From Pseudomonas sp. PIC25 (GTDB taxonomy: Bacteria > Pseudomonadota > Gammaproteobacteria > Pseudomonadales > Pseudomonadaceae), in NCBI RefSeq assembly GCF_002286785.1, contig NZ_MUJY01000126.1:35829-99828 (forward strand): a stretch of 64,000 nucleotides of DNA, given 5' to 3'. The notes under the pieces were generated by a model that made no database searches, was not told the DNA's origin, and saw only the letters and a list, made by a program, of their open reading frames with translations. Shown piece after piece: positions 39,922 to 49,026 of the stretch. Position 1 is the stretch's first letter. Every line of letters starts with the position of its first letter. Both the position numbers and the translations under genes were made by a program.

Positions 39922-42245
39922 TGCGCACCTCCGGCTGCACGGCGGTGGCCTTCGCCAGCCCAGGGCGCAAGCAGGAAGCTGAACACCAGGCCGAGGCTCA
40001 CCGCCAGGCCGAAGTTGCTCACCGCCGGGGTGCTGGAGAGCGCCAGGAGACCGAACGACAACCAGGTGGTGAAGGCCGCCAGGGCGTTGCCCAACAGGCT
40101 GACGGCCGCGCCGCCGACGCGCTCGCGCATCAGGATCGCGTAATCCACGCCGATCGCCGTGACCAACAGCAGACCGAACAGGCCGAACAGCGTCAGCGGC
40201 TGGCCGATCCAGCCCAGCGTGGCCAGCGCGGCGGTTGCCGACAGCAACGGCATGGCGACGACCCGCGCGGCGCCGCGCAGGCCGAACGGCAGGCTCAGCA
40301 GCGTGACGATCAGGATGCAGGACAGCAGCTTGAGTTCGCTGGCGGTCCACTGCGCGGCGGTGAAACTACGGTTGAGCTGGCCGAGGCGATCGATCAGTCG
40401 GACGCCGTCCAGCCCTTCGCTCAGTGCGCTCAGCCCGTTCGTGTCGTGCAAGCCTTGCAGGCTGACCAGCCCGGCCACGCCGCCATCGCTTTCGCCCAGC
40501 CACAGAGGCCGCCAAGCCTCGCCAAGCGGCCCTGCCAGGATGGCGGGGATGTCCAGAACCGGGAGGTTGCGCAGACTGTCCAGCTCGCGTTCGAGGGCTT
40601 CGCGCGGGACGCCGAGGTCGAGCAGCGGCTGCCAGTGCTCGGGCAGCCTATCCAGTGCCTGGCGCAGACGCTCCTGTTCCGCCGCCGGGGCGATCAACTG
40701 ACTGAGCGCCAGGTAGCCACCGAGCCGCCCGTCTGTGATCAGTGCGTCGAGGCGCTGGCTCAGTTGGGCCTGACGCTCGAGTAACTGCTGCGGGTCGGCG
40801 GCGTGCACCAGGAAGAACTGGCTGGTGGGGCGCTGGCCGGTCAGGCGGGCGATGGCGTTGGCTTCGTCCAGTAGCTGCGGCGAGGTAGCGACCCACTGGC
40901 GAAGGTCATGGGTCAGGTTCAGACGCCACAGGCCGCTCGCGCAGAAGGCCAGCAGCAGGGCCAGCAGAGCGACCGATGGCACGCGCCGCAGCAGGCGTTG
41001 GCGCAGGTTCCAGGCGCGCTCCGCCAGAATAAGCGGCGCCGACCTGGGACTGAGGTCGAGGCCGGCGAACAGTGCGGGCAGCAGGCACAAGGTACAGAGG
41101 AAGGCGGTGAGCAGGCCGGCGGCGGAGAAGATCGCGATCTGCTTGAGCGCCGGGAAGGGGGCGAACGCCAGGGCGAGGTAGCCGATCAGGTTGGTCGCCA
41201 GGCTCAAGGCGAGGCCCGGCAAGGTGGCGCGTAGCGCACCCCAGGCGCTCCAGGGACGCAGCGCCCAGCTCTTCGACAGGTAATGCAGCGGTGGGTCGAT
41301 GGCCACGCCGATCAGGCTGCCGCCGAGCACCAGGGTGATCACATGAATCTGGCCGAACAGCGCGACGCAGGCCACCGCTCCGCCGAGCAGGCCGCAGAGC
41401 ACCGGGAGGATCGCCAGCAACACGCGGGCGCGGCGGAACGCCAGCAGCAACAGCAGCACCGCGCCCAGGCTGGCGCCGCCGCCGATCCAGCTCATTTCGC
41501 GGGTGGCCTGCCGCTGGCTGGCGGCCGCATGCAGCAGGCCACTGGCGGCGAGCAGCCGGCCACCGTTCGCTTTGGTCTCGCGACGGGTCGCGTCAACCAG
41601 CGCCTCCACCTGCAACGGCAAATCGAGGTTGAAGGCATCGGCCCGGGTGCGGGCGCGTACCAGGGCCCACTGCAAATCCTCGGCTTCGATCAGCAGCGCG
41701 CCGCTGGCCAGGTCCACCTGCAAGGCGCCCTGGGGGGGCAGATGGTTCTGGATGCGTTCGGCCAGCCCGAACCAGTCTTGGTCGCTGGCCAGCAGGCGGC
41801 TGCCGGCGAAGGTGTCGAACAGCGACTGTACGCGCTGCTGGATGAACGCCTGGGGCTGTTCGATCAGTTGGCGTCGGTCGTCCTCGCCGAGCAGGGCGAG
41901 CCGGCCGTTCAGCAGTTGTCGGCGCAGTGCGGGCAGGTCCGCTTGCAGACTGCCTTGTACGCTTTCGAACGCCCCGCTGCCTTGCCAGTGCCGCTCCAGC
42001 CGCTGGGCCGCTTCGGTCGCCTGTTCGCGTTGCGGATAGCCGAGCAGCACCAGCAGTTCGCGGTTGAGCGGCTCCTGCATGCGCTGTTCGGCCTGTTGCT
42101 GCACGGCATCGCGCGGCGCGCCGGGCACCAGTTCCATCAGGTCGGTGGACAACGGCGGGCCATGGCGCCACTGCCAGACGGCCAGCGCGAGCAGCGCCAG
42201 CAGGCCGAGCAGGAACAGGCGGGGCAGCAGGCGCTCAGTCGGCAA
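39918..42245 (-). CDS. MMPL/RND-family exporter (ApeM-type)
   Basis: A 775-residue inner-membrane protein with two repeats of the RND layout: N-terminal helix, large periplasmic domain, then a helix bundle (LGAVLLLLLAFRRARVLLAIL ... and the matching C-terminal half with VDYAILMRERVGG). The Asp in GVDYAIL and the Asp in GVAIDPPLHY are the usual proton-relay positions. Probably moves the acylated aryl polyene out of the inner membrane. The start is TTG at 42243-42245 with GGAG about 10 bases upstream, overlapping the LolA-like gene. Confidence 0.85.
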   Translation of the reverse strand: MPTERLLPRLFLLGLLALLALAVWQWRHGPPLSTDLMELVPGAPRDAVQQQAEQRMQEPLNRELLVLLGYPQREQATEAAQRLERHWQGSGAFESVQGSLQADLPALRRQLLNGRLALLGEDDRRQLIEQPQAFIQQRVQSLFDTFAGSRLLASDQDWFGLAERIQNHLPPQGALQVDLASGALLIEAEDLQWALVRARTRADAFNLDLPLQVEALVDATRRETKANGGRLLAASGLLHAAASQRQATREMSWIGGGASLGAVLLLLLAFRRARVLLAILPVLCGLLGGAVACVALFGQIHVITLVLGGSLIGVAIDPPLHYLSKSWALRPWSAWGALRATLPGLALSLATNLIGYLALAFAPFPALKQIAIFSAAGLLTAFLCTLCLLPALFAGLDLSPRSAPLILAERAWNLRQRLLRRVPSVALLALLLAFCASGLWRLNLTHDLRQWVATSPQLLDEANAIARLTGQRPTSQFFLVHAADPQQLLERQAQLSQRLDALITDGRLGGYLALSQLIAPAAEQERLRQALDRLPEHWQPLLDLGVPREALERELDSLRNLPVLDIPAILAGPLGEAWRPLWLGESDGGVAGLVSLQGLHDTNGLSALSEGLDGVRLIDRLGQLNRSFTAAQWTASELKLLSCILIVTLLSLPFGLRGAARVVAMPLLSATAALATLGWIGQPLTLFGLFGLLLVTAIGVDYAILMRERVGGAAVSLLGNALAAFTTWLSFGLLALSSTPAVSNFGLAVSLGLVFSFLLAPWAGEGHRRAAGGAQ

Positions 42246-42840
42246 AGTCGGCGCGCTCCGCGTCGTTCAGCGCTGTGCCGGGCTGGCTGTCGGGCAATTG
42301 CAGGACGGTGCGATCTCCTTGCGTTTCCCAAAGCTCGATGCGCCGGACCAGGGCACTGCCGCTGATCTCGATGCGCTCGAAGATCTGCTTGAGCAGGGCC
42401 GAGCGCGGCGTCAGGCGCAGTTGCCAGTCGTCTTCCGTGCCGCTCAGCGCCAATTCGAAATCGCGTTGCAGGCCGCTGCTGTCGCCTTGCAGCACGGCGA
42501 GGAACAGGCGGTTCTGCCGGGCGGCGGCGCTCTGCTGCGGCAGGCGTTGCCAGCCCTGGGCGCCGCGCTGGGCGATGCCGTCGTCGTCGATGCGGTAGTC
42601 CTGGCGGATCGGGCTGTTCAGCAGCCAGAGCAGGCCATGCCCCTTGGCCAGGACGAAGCGGCCCTGGCTGACAAGGGGCTGGGGCAGGGCGCGCAGGTAC
42701 TTTTCCTGGATGAAAGGTCCGCGAACCACCTCCGGCGCGGCGAGCCGGGCGCTGAGCCGGTCGAGGTCGAAGGCCCAGGCGCCGGTGCTCAGGCACAGGG
42801 TCGCGAGCAGGCTGACGGCGCGGAGCATCAGGCCGTTCAC
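42235..42840 (-). CDS. LolA-like outer-membrane lipid carrier (ApeL-type)
   Basis: A periplasmic protein of 201 residues with a signal peptide ending GAWA. The mature domain follows the LolA/COG2834 pattern (GPFIQEKYLRALPQPLVSQGRF, then WLLNSPIRQDYRID). It is expected to carry the hydrophobic product across the periplasm together with the MMPL exporter next to it. GTG at 42840, overlapping the thioesterase TGA (GTGA), has a GGAGAGG site upstream and is preferred to ATG 42828. Confidence 0.8.
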   Translation of the reverse strand: MNGLMLRAVSLLATLCLSTGAWAFDLDRLSARLAAPEVVRGPFIQEKYLRALPQPLVSQGRFVLAKGHGLLWLLNSPIRQDYRIDDDGIAQRGAQGWQRLPQQSAAARQNRLFLAVLQGDSSGLQRDFELALSGTEDDWQLRLTPRSALLKQIFERIEISGSALVRRIELWETQGDRTVLQLPDSQPGTALNDAERADFAD

Positions 42841-43262
42841 GCCAGTGCCCTCTCCACCGCCTCGACGAACACGGTCGGCGAGGCCAGCAGCATTTCCCGC
42901 GTGGCGATTTCCACCGCCACCTGCACCGTGCTGCCGCGGGTCATCCGTTCGCCGGTCTCGGCGTCGGTGATGAGGTAGTTGATCTTCAGCCGGTTTTCCC
43001 ACTCCACTAGGTCGGCGCGGACGCTGAGGCGCTGGCCGAAGCGCGCGCCGCGCACGTAGCGCAGCTGCAGGTCGATGATCGGCCAGGCGTAGCCGGCGTC
43101 GCGCATCTGCACGTAGTTATGGCCGATGCGGTCGAGCAGGGCGCAGCGGGCGACTTCCAGGTATTTGACGTAGTGGCCGTGCCAGACCACGTCCATCGAG
43201 TCCACGTCGAAGAAGGGCACGAGGATTTCCACCTCGGCCTGCAGTACGCCGTCCTTACGCAT
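42837..43262 (-). CDS. Hotdog acyl-CoA/ACP thioesterase (ApeK-type, YbgC/4HBT family)
   Basis: A 141-residue 4-hydroxybenzoyl-CoA-thioesterase-like protein. The catalytic-Asp loop reads FFDVDSMDVVWHGHYVKYLE, the family signature. It may release or proofread acyl chains on the two carrier proteins. GGAGG 8 bases before the ATG is strong. A 21-codon frame overlaps both this start and the end of the ammonia-lyase gene. Confidence 0.87.
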   Translation of the reverse strand: MRKDGVLQAEVEILVPFFDVDSMDVVWHGHYVKYLEVARCALLDRIGHNYVQMRDAGYAWPIIDLQLRYVRGARFGQRLSVRADLVEWENRLKINYLITDAETGERMTRGSTVQVAVEIATREMLLASPTVFVEAVERALA

Positions 43263-43312
43263 GGGCGGTTTCCTCCGGTAAGGACGAAGCGAAGCAGAGG
43301 TGGACGAAGGCG

Positions 43313-44848
43313 TTACGCATAGAGGCTCCAGTGACGGCTGCGGATGCGTTCCAGGCAGAGGCGCAGTTCGCCTTCCAGGGCGCGGTCTTCGATCAGCGGC
43401 GGGAAATCCTCGGCCAACCGGGCGTGCATCGCCGCCAGGGCCGGCGGCAGCGGGCGGGCCTCGGCGCTGCGTTCGCGCAGCCAGACGCCCTGCTGGGCGG
43501 CGAGCAGGGTGGCGGCGGCGACCTGCTCGGTCAGCTCCAGGCTGCGCAAGGCATCGCGGGCGGCGATGGTGCCCATGCTCACCTTGTCCTGGTTGTGGCA
43601 TTCGGTGGAGCGCGAGAACACGCTGGCCGGCATCGTGTTCTTCAACGCCTCGGCGGTCCAGGCACTGGCACCGATCTGCACGGCCTTGAAGCCATGATTG
43701 ATCATCGCCGTGTCTGCCGACGCGCCGGACAGGTTGCTCGGCAGGCCGTGGTTGTAGCGCACGTCCACCAGCAGGGCGAGCTGGCGGTCGAGCAGGTCGG
43801 CGACGTTGCCCACCAGATTCTTCAGGCTGTCCATGGCGAAGGCGATATGCCCGCCATAGAAGTGCCCGCCATGCAACACGCGCTCGGCCTCGGCGTCGAT
43901 GATCGGGTTGTCGTTGGCGCTGTTCAGTTCGGTCTCGATGAACTGGCGCAGCAGGCCCAGGCTGTCGGCCAGCACGCCCAGCACGTGCGGGGCGCAGCGC
44001 AGCGAGTAGCGGTCCTGCAAACGGTGCAGCGGCGCGGTGGGCGCGTCGATGGCCAGGTCCTGGCGCAGCCAGGCGGCCACTTGGGTCTGGCCCGGATGCG
44101 GCTTGGCGGCGAACAGGCGCTCGTCGAAGTGCTCCGGGTTGCCTTGCAGGGCGATGACGTTGAGCGCGGTGATGCGCGTGGCCAGTTGCAGCAGGTAGTC
44201 GGCGCGGGCGTAGGCCAGGCAGGCCAGGCCGGTCATCACCGCAGTGCCGTTCATCAGCGCCAGGGCTTCCTTCGGCCGCAGGGTCAGGGGCGTCCAACCG
44301 AGGGTGCGGTGCACCTCGGCGGCGCTACGCACTTCGCCGCGCCAGCGCACGTCGCGCTCGCCGGCCAGGGTGGCGGCGACGTAGGACAGCGGCGTGAGGT
44401 CGCCGCTGGCGCCGACCGAGCCTTCCTCGGGGATCAGCGGCAGGACGTCTTCGGCGAGAAAGCCCTGCAGCCGCTCCAGCAGCTCCAGGCGCACGCCGGA
44501 CACGCCGTGGGACAGCGAGCGCAGGCGGGCGGCGAGCACGGCACGGGTGGCTTCGGCGTCGAGCAATTTGCCCAGGCCGCAACCGTGGAAGGTGTAGAGG
44601 TGGCGCGGCAAGTCTTCCACATGCTTCAGCGGCACGGCGACCACGCAGGAATCGCCGTAGCCGGTGGTCACGCCGTAGATCACGCCTTCCTTGTCCAGCA
44701 GGGTGTCGAGGAATTGCGCGCCCTTGGCGATGCGCTGGCGGAACGCGGCGTCCGCCTGCAACGCGGCCGGTGCGCGGCGTTGTGCCACGGCGAGGATGTC
44801 CTCGATGGACAGATGGCCTTCGCCGAAAACCACGGGATCAGTCGTCAT
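43313..44848 (-). CDS. Aromatic amino acid (HAL/PAL/TAL-type) ammonia-lyase
   Basis: A 511-residue MIO-dependent lyase. The prosthetic group forms from Ala147-Ser148-Gly149 in GSVGASGDLTPLS, the catalytic Tyr58 is in YGVTTGYG, and SSANDNPII-like NSANDNPIIDAE is conserved. The substrate-selectivity pair is Phe87-His88 in YTFHGCG, which is neither the typical HutH (Ser-His) nor plant PAL (Phe-Leu) pair as I recall them. In context it probably deaminates tyrosine or phenylalanine to an aryl acrylate used as the polyene starter. No hut genes are nearby, arguing against histidine catabolism. It overlaps the acyltransferase gene by 11 bases. Confidence 0.88.
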   Translation of the reverse strand: MTTDPVVFGEGHLSIEDILAVAQRRAPAALQADAAFRQRIAKGAQFLDTLLDKEGVIYGVTTGYGDSCVVAVPLKHVEDLPRHLYTFHGCGLGKLLDAEATRAVLAARLRSLSHGVSGVRLELLERLQGFLAEDVLPLIPEEGSVGASGDLTPLSYVAATLAGERDVRWRGEVRSAAEVHRTLGWTPLTLRPKEALALMNGTAVMTGLACLAYARADYLLQLATRITALNVIALQGNPEHFDERLFAAKPHPGQTQVAAWLRQDLAIDAPTAPLHRLQDRYSLRCAPHVLGVLADSLGLLRQFIETELNSANDNPIIDAEAERVLHGGHFYGGHIAFAMDSLKNLVGNVADLLDRQLALLVDVRYNHGLPSNLSGASADTAMINHGFKAVQIGASAWTAEALKNTMPASVFSRSTECHNQDKVSMGTIAARDALRSLELTEQVAAATLLAAQQGVWLRERSAEARPLPPALAAMHARLAEDFPPLIEDRALEGELRLCLERIRSRHWSLYA

Positions 44849-45773
44849 GCTGTTTCCAGAACGGGTAGAAGTTGAACCATTGCAACGGGGCTTCCAGGCA
44901 GCGCTGGCCGAGGCGGTCGGCGTAGCGCTGGGCCCAGTCGCGGATGACCTGTTCGCGTTCGCGGCGCGTCCACTGGATGCGCTCGGCGAAGGATTCCAAG
45001 TGGACCCGGTAGCGGCCCTGTTGCTTGAGGCAGAACATCAGGTTGAGCGGGCATTGCAGGAGCCCGGCCAGCAGCCAGGGGCCTTGCGGCAGATCGGCGG
45101 GATGGCCGAGGAAGTCCACCGTGACGCGCCGGCCGCCATGCAACGGTACGCGGTCGCCGGCGATCGCCAGCCATTCGCCGCGATCCAGGCGCTCGGAGAG
45201 TTGCAGCATGACGCCTGCGTCCAGATCGCTCACCTGGATCAGCCGCAGGTGGCTGGCGCCGGCCTCGCCCAGCAGGCGGTTGAAGCGCTCGGCGTGGCGG
45301 GTGTGCACCAGCACGTTCATCTGCACTTTTTCGCCGAGTTCGGCCAGCGCCCGGCAGACTTCCAGATTGCCCAGGTGGGCGCCGACCAGCAGTTGGCCGC
45401 GGGCGCCGCGCAACTGACTGCGCAGGCCGCTCAGGTCGACCAGTTCGATCTGCTCCGGGCGCAGCTTGCCGTTCCACACGTCGAGCTTGTCCAGCAGGGC
45501 GTCGGCGAAGGCCATGAACTGGCCGAAGGTCGATTTCAGTGTCGGCCGCAACTCGTGGCGGCCGCTCCAGTCGGCGAGGTTGGTCTGGTACTGGCGGATA
45601 CTGCGACGCGCCTGGCCGCCGAACAGGAAGAAGTAGAAGACGATCAGGTACAGCAACGGTGCCAGCGCGCGACGGCCGAGGCGGCGCACCGCCCAGGCGG
45701 TGAACTTCATCAGCAAGAAGCTGCCGCGCTCCTCGTGCTCGGCCCAATGCCGTCCGGACATGGATTCGCTCAT
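44838..45773 (-). CDS. LpxL/HtrB-like lysophospholipid acyltransferase (ApeJ C-terminal counterpart)
   Basis: A 311-residue membrane-associated acyltransferase of the lipid A biosynthesis family. It has an N-terminal hydrophobic anchor (LAPLLYLIVFYFFLF), the H(X4)E-type motif GAHLGNLEVCRA, and a downstream GDRVPLHGGRRVTV block. It probably attaches the polyene acyl group, or a fatty acid, to the glycolipid anchor. In enterobacterial clusters this domain and the glycosyltransferase are reported fused in one protein; here they are two genes joined by ATGA. Confidence 0.82.
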   Translation of the reverse strand: MSESMSGRHWAEHEERGSFLLMKFTAWAVRRLGRRALAPLLYLIVFYFFLFGGQARRSIRQYQTNLADWSGRHELRPTLKSTFGQFMAFADALLDKLDVWNGKLRPEQIELVDLSGLRSQLRGARGQLLVGAHLGNLEVCRALAELGEKVQMNVLVHTRHAERFNRLLGEAGASHLRLIQVSDLDAGVMLQLSERLDRGEWLAIAGDRVPLHGGRRVTVDFLGHPADLPQGPWLLAGLLQCPLNLMFCLKQQGRYRVHLESFAERIQWTRREREQVIRDWAQRYADRLGQRCLEAPLQWFNFYPFWKQHDD

Positions 45774-46555
45774 GTGCGCCACCGGCGGTAGAGGATCAGC
45801 GGGGCGCGCAGCAACATGCCGAAGAACAGCTTGGCGTGCATCTTCGAGATCAGCGCGTTGTCCTGCCAGAGACGGAAGTGCGACAGGCCGTCCAGCGGAT
45901 AGTGCACGCGGGTCGGCAGCCAGCGCATCGGCTGGTTGCGCCAGGCCAGGCGGACGAGAATCTCGGGGTCGAAATCCATGCGCGTGCCGAGGCGGACGGC
46001 GTCGATCAGCTCGACCACCGGCGCCAGCGGGTAGACGCGGAAACCGCACATACCATCGCGGATGCCCAGCGACAGGCTGTTGATCCAGACCCAGACATGG
46101 GTCAGGTAGCGGGCGTAGAGGCGGCTCTTCGGCACGCTGTCGTCGTAGCGCGGGTAGCCGCAGATCAGCGCGGCAGGCGTTTCCCGCGCGGCTTCGAGGA
46201 AGTCCTCGACGTCCTCGAGGTCGTGCTGGCCGTCGGCATCCACCTGCAACGCGTGGCTGAAGCCCAGCCGCTGCGCCTCGCGCAGCCCGGCCATCACCGC
46301 GCCGCCCTTGCCTTGGTTGACGTCCAGACGCACCCGCCTTACCCACTCGTCTTCGGCCAGTTGGTCGATGACCGCGGCGCAAGCCGGGGAGGAGGCGTCG
46401 TCCACCAGGATGCAGGGCAGGTGGGCTTGGCGCAGTGCCTCGACCACCACCGGCAGGGCGTGCTCGTGGTTGTAGACCGGGATCACCGCGCAGGGGTGGA
46501 AGCCGGTCTGCTCTCCCCAGTGGGGCGAGGGGACGAAGGGCCGGTGTTCAGTCAT
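45770..46555 (-). CDS. Family 2 glycosyltransferase
   Basis: A 261-residue GT-A fold enzyme. It shows CAVIPVYNHEHALP at the N-terminus, the nucleotide-sugar metal motif QVDADGQHD (DxD) and MCGFRVYP, and ends in a short hydrophobic segment. It resembles dolichol-phosphate-mannose-synthase-like enzymes (GT2) that act at the membrane. The likely role is adding the sugar of the polyene anchor. It overlaps the AMP-ligase by 8 bases. Confidence 0.85.
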   Translation of the reverse strand: MTEHRPFVPSPHWGEQTGFHPCAVIPVYNHEHALPVVVEALRQAHLPCILVDDASSPACAAVIDQLAEDEWVRRVRLDVNQGKGGAVMAGLREAQRLGFSHALQVDADGQHDLEDVEDFLEAARETPAALICGYPRYDDSVPKSRLYARYLTHVWVWINSLSLGIRDGMCGFRVYPLAPVVELIDAVRLGTRMDFDPEILVRLAWRNQPMRWLPTRVHYPLDGLSHFRLWQDNALISKMHAKLFFGMLLRAPLILYRRWRT

Positions 46556-48227
46556 CGCCGGCCGCCAGCAGTATCCGTCCCGACGAGCAGGGCGCCTCGC
46601 CGTTGCGGTAGGCGAAGTGCAGCTTGCCGCGCTCGGCGTCGAAACGCAGGGTCAGTTGCAGGCGGTCGCCCGGCCGGGCCAGTTGCTGGAACTTCAGCAC
46701 TTCCATGCCGGCGAAGCGCGGCGGCAACGCAAGGCGCTCGGCGGCCAGGTGCAGCGCCCAATCGATCTGCACCACGCCGGGCAGCACCGGGGTACGCGGG
46801 AAATGTCCGGTGAAATGGGCGAGGTCCAGCGGCACTTCCAGTTCCAGAAGCCACTGGTCGTCTTCCTGGTGCGCGCTGATCAATTCCGGCCGCTTGGTCC
46901 GGGGGGCGCGCAGCAGGGCATCCAGCTCCGCCTGCGGCAGCTTGCCTTGGGCGTTGCTCGGCAACCGGCGCAGCAGACGCCAACGGCGCGGCAACGCGAG
47001 GGCCTCGCAATGGCCGGCGAGGTGGCGGCGCAGTCCTTCGGTGACGGCACGCCGGCCCTGGTTGCGCAGGGCATGCAGGCCGGCGTCGCTGAGCGCTACC
47101 AGGGCACCGAGGAAGGCACGGTTTTCCTGGATCACGCCGAGGCGGGCTTCGCTCACCCAAGGGTGGTTGGCCAGAGCCTGTTCCAGCATGGGCAGGGAGA
47201 TGCGTTTTTCTTCCAGCTTGACGATGCGGTCGAGCCGGCCGAGCAGCTCGAAGCGGCCATCGTCGGCGAAGCGCACGGCATCGGCGGTCTGTTCGACATG
47301 CCCGGCCGGCAGGTAGGGCGAGGCGACGCGCAGGGCACCGTCCGCGTCCTGGCCCAGTTCGACACCAGGGAAGGGCCGCCAGTGCGTGCCGCCCTGGCGC
47401 CAGGCGATACCGCCGGTTTCCGAGCTGCCGTAGATTTCCGTAGGCCATTGGCCGAGGCGCTCGAAAAGCTGCTGCGCCGCGTCGGCGGGTAGGGCGCCGC
47501 CGGAGGAAAACACCCGGCGCACCCGGCCGAGCGCCGGCCAGTCGAGGTTGTCGCCCATGCGCTTGAGCAGCGCCGGGCTGCAGGCCCAGGCGAAGTCGGC
47601 GTGTTCCAGGCTGGCACGTTGCAAGTCCTCGCCGAACGGCAGGGCACGGCGGAGGAACGGACGACCGGCGCAAAGCGGCCAGAGCACCCGGAACAGCAGG
47701 CCGTAGATATGTTGCGCGGCAACGCTGCCGAGCACGGTCGCACCGCCCAGCTCGGCGCCCCAGCATTGCTCCAGCACTGCCACTTCGTTGGCCAGTTGAC
47801 GCAGGGATTTGCCGATCAGCTTGGGCTCGCCGCTGGAGCCCGAGGTGCTCAGGGTCAGGCGGCAGCGGTCGAGATCGAGCATGGCGGCGGGCAGTGCGTC
47901 GCCGTAAAGGTCGTCCAGGCGGCTGTCGCCGGGCTGATCGGTCAGCCAGAGGTCGACGCGCCCGGCCAGGCGTTGGCGGTTCTGTGCTTGCAGGTCGGCC
48001 GGCAGCACCACCTCGACGTCCGCCCGCCAGGCACCGAGCAGGGCGATGGCCAGTTCGGCGGCATCTTCCAGGTGCAGCGCCAGCCGCTTCACGCCACGCG
48101 CCTGCAAGCCACCGGCGAGGCGCCCGGCCTGGCTGGCCAGAGTGGCGAGGTCGAGGGTCGGAGCGACGGTCACGAGGCGTCCGACGGGGGCGTCCAGCAG
48201 CAGGCGATCCATGCCGATCCAGCTCAT
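46548..48227 (-). CDS. AMP-dependent acyl/aryl ligase fused to a hotdog dehydratase (ApeH-ApeI type)
   Basis: A 559-residue two-domain protein. Residues about 1-430 are an adenylate-forming ligase with P-loop STSGSSGEPKLIGKS near 125-140, YGSSETGG, and the hinge GRLDRIVKLEEKRIS. The C-terminal about 110 residues form a FabA/ApeI-like hotdog (LAHFTGHFPRTPVLPGVVQIDWA), with the catalytic His expected in GHFP. The ligase would activate the aryl acid and load it on an ACP; the hotdog part would dehydrate 3-hydroxyacyl-ACP. ATG 48227 has GGAGG five bases before it and overlaps the previous stop. Confidence 0.85.
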   Translation of the reverse strand: MSWIGMDRLLLDAPVGRLVTVAPTLDLATLASQAGRLAGGLQARGVKRLALHLEDAAELAIALLGAWRADVEVVLPADLQAQNRQRLAGRVDLWLTDQPGDSRLDDLYGDALPAAMLDLDRCRLTLSTSGSSGEPKLIGKSLRQLANEVAVLEQCWGAELGGATVLGSVAAQHIYGLLFRVLWPLCAGRPFLRRALPFGEDLQRASLEHADFAWACSPALLKRMGDNLDWPALGRVRRVFSSGGALPADAAQQLFERLGQWPTEIYGSSETGGIAWRQGGTHWRPFPGVELGQDADGALRVASPYLPAGHVEQTADAVRFADDGRFELLGRLDRIVKLEEKRISLPMLEQALANHPWVSEARLGVIQENRAFLGALVALSDAGLHALRNQGRRAVTEGLRRHLAGHCEALALPRRWRLLRRLPSNAQGKLPQAELDALLRAPRTKRPELISAHQEDDQWLLELEVPLDLAHFTGHFPRTPVLPGVVQIDWALHLAAERLALPPRFAGMEVLKFQQLARPGDRLQLTLRFDAERGKLHFAYRNGEAPCSSGRILLAAGDD

Positions 48228-48769
48228 GCGTGCCTCCTGACCCGCTGGCGCAGCAGCCATTCGCCGGCGAACAACAGGCCCATCAGGGCATAGGCGATCA
48301 GGCCGTTATAAAGGGTCCACCAGCTCAGCGGCGCCCACAGGGTGAGGGCGGCGGCGAGCAGGCCGTTGCAGAGAAAGAACAGCGCCCAGACCTTGGTCAC
48401 CTGGCGCGTGTAGCGCACCGCGACCTCCGGCAGCTCCGGCTCGCGCAGGCGCGCCAGGCGCTCCACCAGCGGCGGGCCATATTTCAAGCTGAGACCGAAC
48501 AGACTGAGCATCAACAGGCTGATCAGCACCGGGTACCAGCGCAGCAGCGCCGGGGTGTTGGCCAGGGCCAGTACCAGGCAGAAGGCCAGGGCGGCGCCGG
48601 TCATCCAGCGGCCTCCGGGGCGTTTCCAACTGCTCAGCGCGCGCGCCAGCCAGAGCCCGCCGAGCAGCAGCGCGAAGACGCGCGGCGACAGGTGCTCGAT
48701 GCCAAAGTAGACGGCGAACGGGTAGGCTAGGCCAGCCAGGACCAGCACCAGGCCGATCAGCCGGCTCAT
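48224..48769 (-). CDS. COG4648-type integral membrane protein (ApeG-type)
   Basis: A 181-residue protein with about six hydrophobic helices and no recognised catalytic motif (IGLVLVLAGLAYPFAVYFGI at the start; SLLMLSLFGLSLKYGPPL mid-way). It has the same family and position as the small membrane protein after the two ACPs in aryl polyene clusters. Function unknown. ATGA overlaps on both sides. Confidence 0.75.
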   Translation of the reverse strand: MSRLIGLVLVLAGLAYPFAVYFGIEHLSPRVFALLLGGLWLARALSSWKRPGGRWMTGAALAFCLVLALANTPALLRWYPVLISLLMLSLFGLSLKYGPPLVERLARLREPELPEVAVRYTRQVTKVWALFFLCNGLLAAALTLWAPLSWWTLYNGLIAYALMGLLFAGEWLLRQRVRRHA

Positions 48770-49017
48770 GCGTTATTGACCATCCGGTACACGGCCTCGA
48801 CCACGTCGCCCACGGTGCGCACGGTCTTGAAGTCCTCGGCGGCGATCTTCTTGCCGGTCTGGCGCTTGAGGTGATCGATCAGGTCCACAGCGTCGATGCT
48901 GTCGATTTCCAGGTCCTGGTACAGGTTGGCGTCCAGGGTGACGCGCTCCGGTTCCAGCTCGAACAGTTCGACCAGGGCGTCGCGCAGGGTGGCGAAGATG
49001 TCTTCACGGTTTTGCAT
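48766..49017 (-). CDS. Acyl carrier protein 2 (ApeF-type)
   Basis: An 83-residue ACP with the phosphopantetheine Ser in LEIDSIDAVDLID (Ser41). It is closer to fatty-acid type ACPs, acidic and four-helical. It probably carries the growing polyene. GAGGAGA precedes the ATG; ATGA overlap with the membrane-protein gene. Confidence 0.9.
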   Translation of the reverse strand: MQNREDIFATLRDALVELFELEPERVTLDANLYQDLEIDSIDAVDLIDHLKRQTGKKIAAEDFKTVRTVGDVVEAVYRMVNNA

Positions 49018-49026
49018 GATCTCTCC

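Noticed and set aside
41283..42365. Plus-strand frame opposite the MMPL and LolA-like genes
   Set aside because: Shadow of minus-strand genes with strong motifs; no ribosome-binding site.
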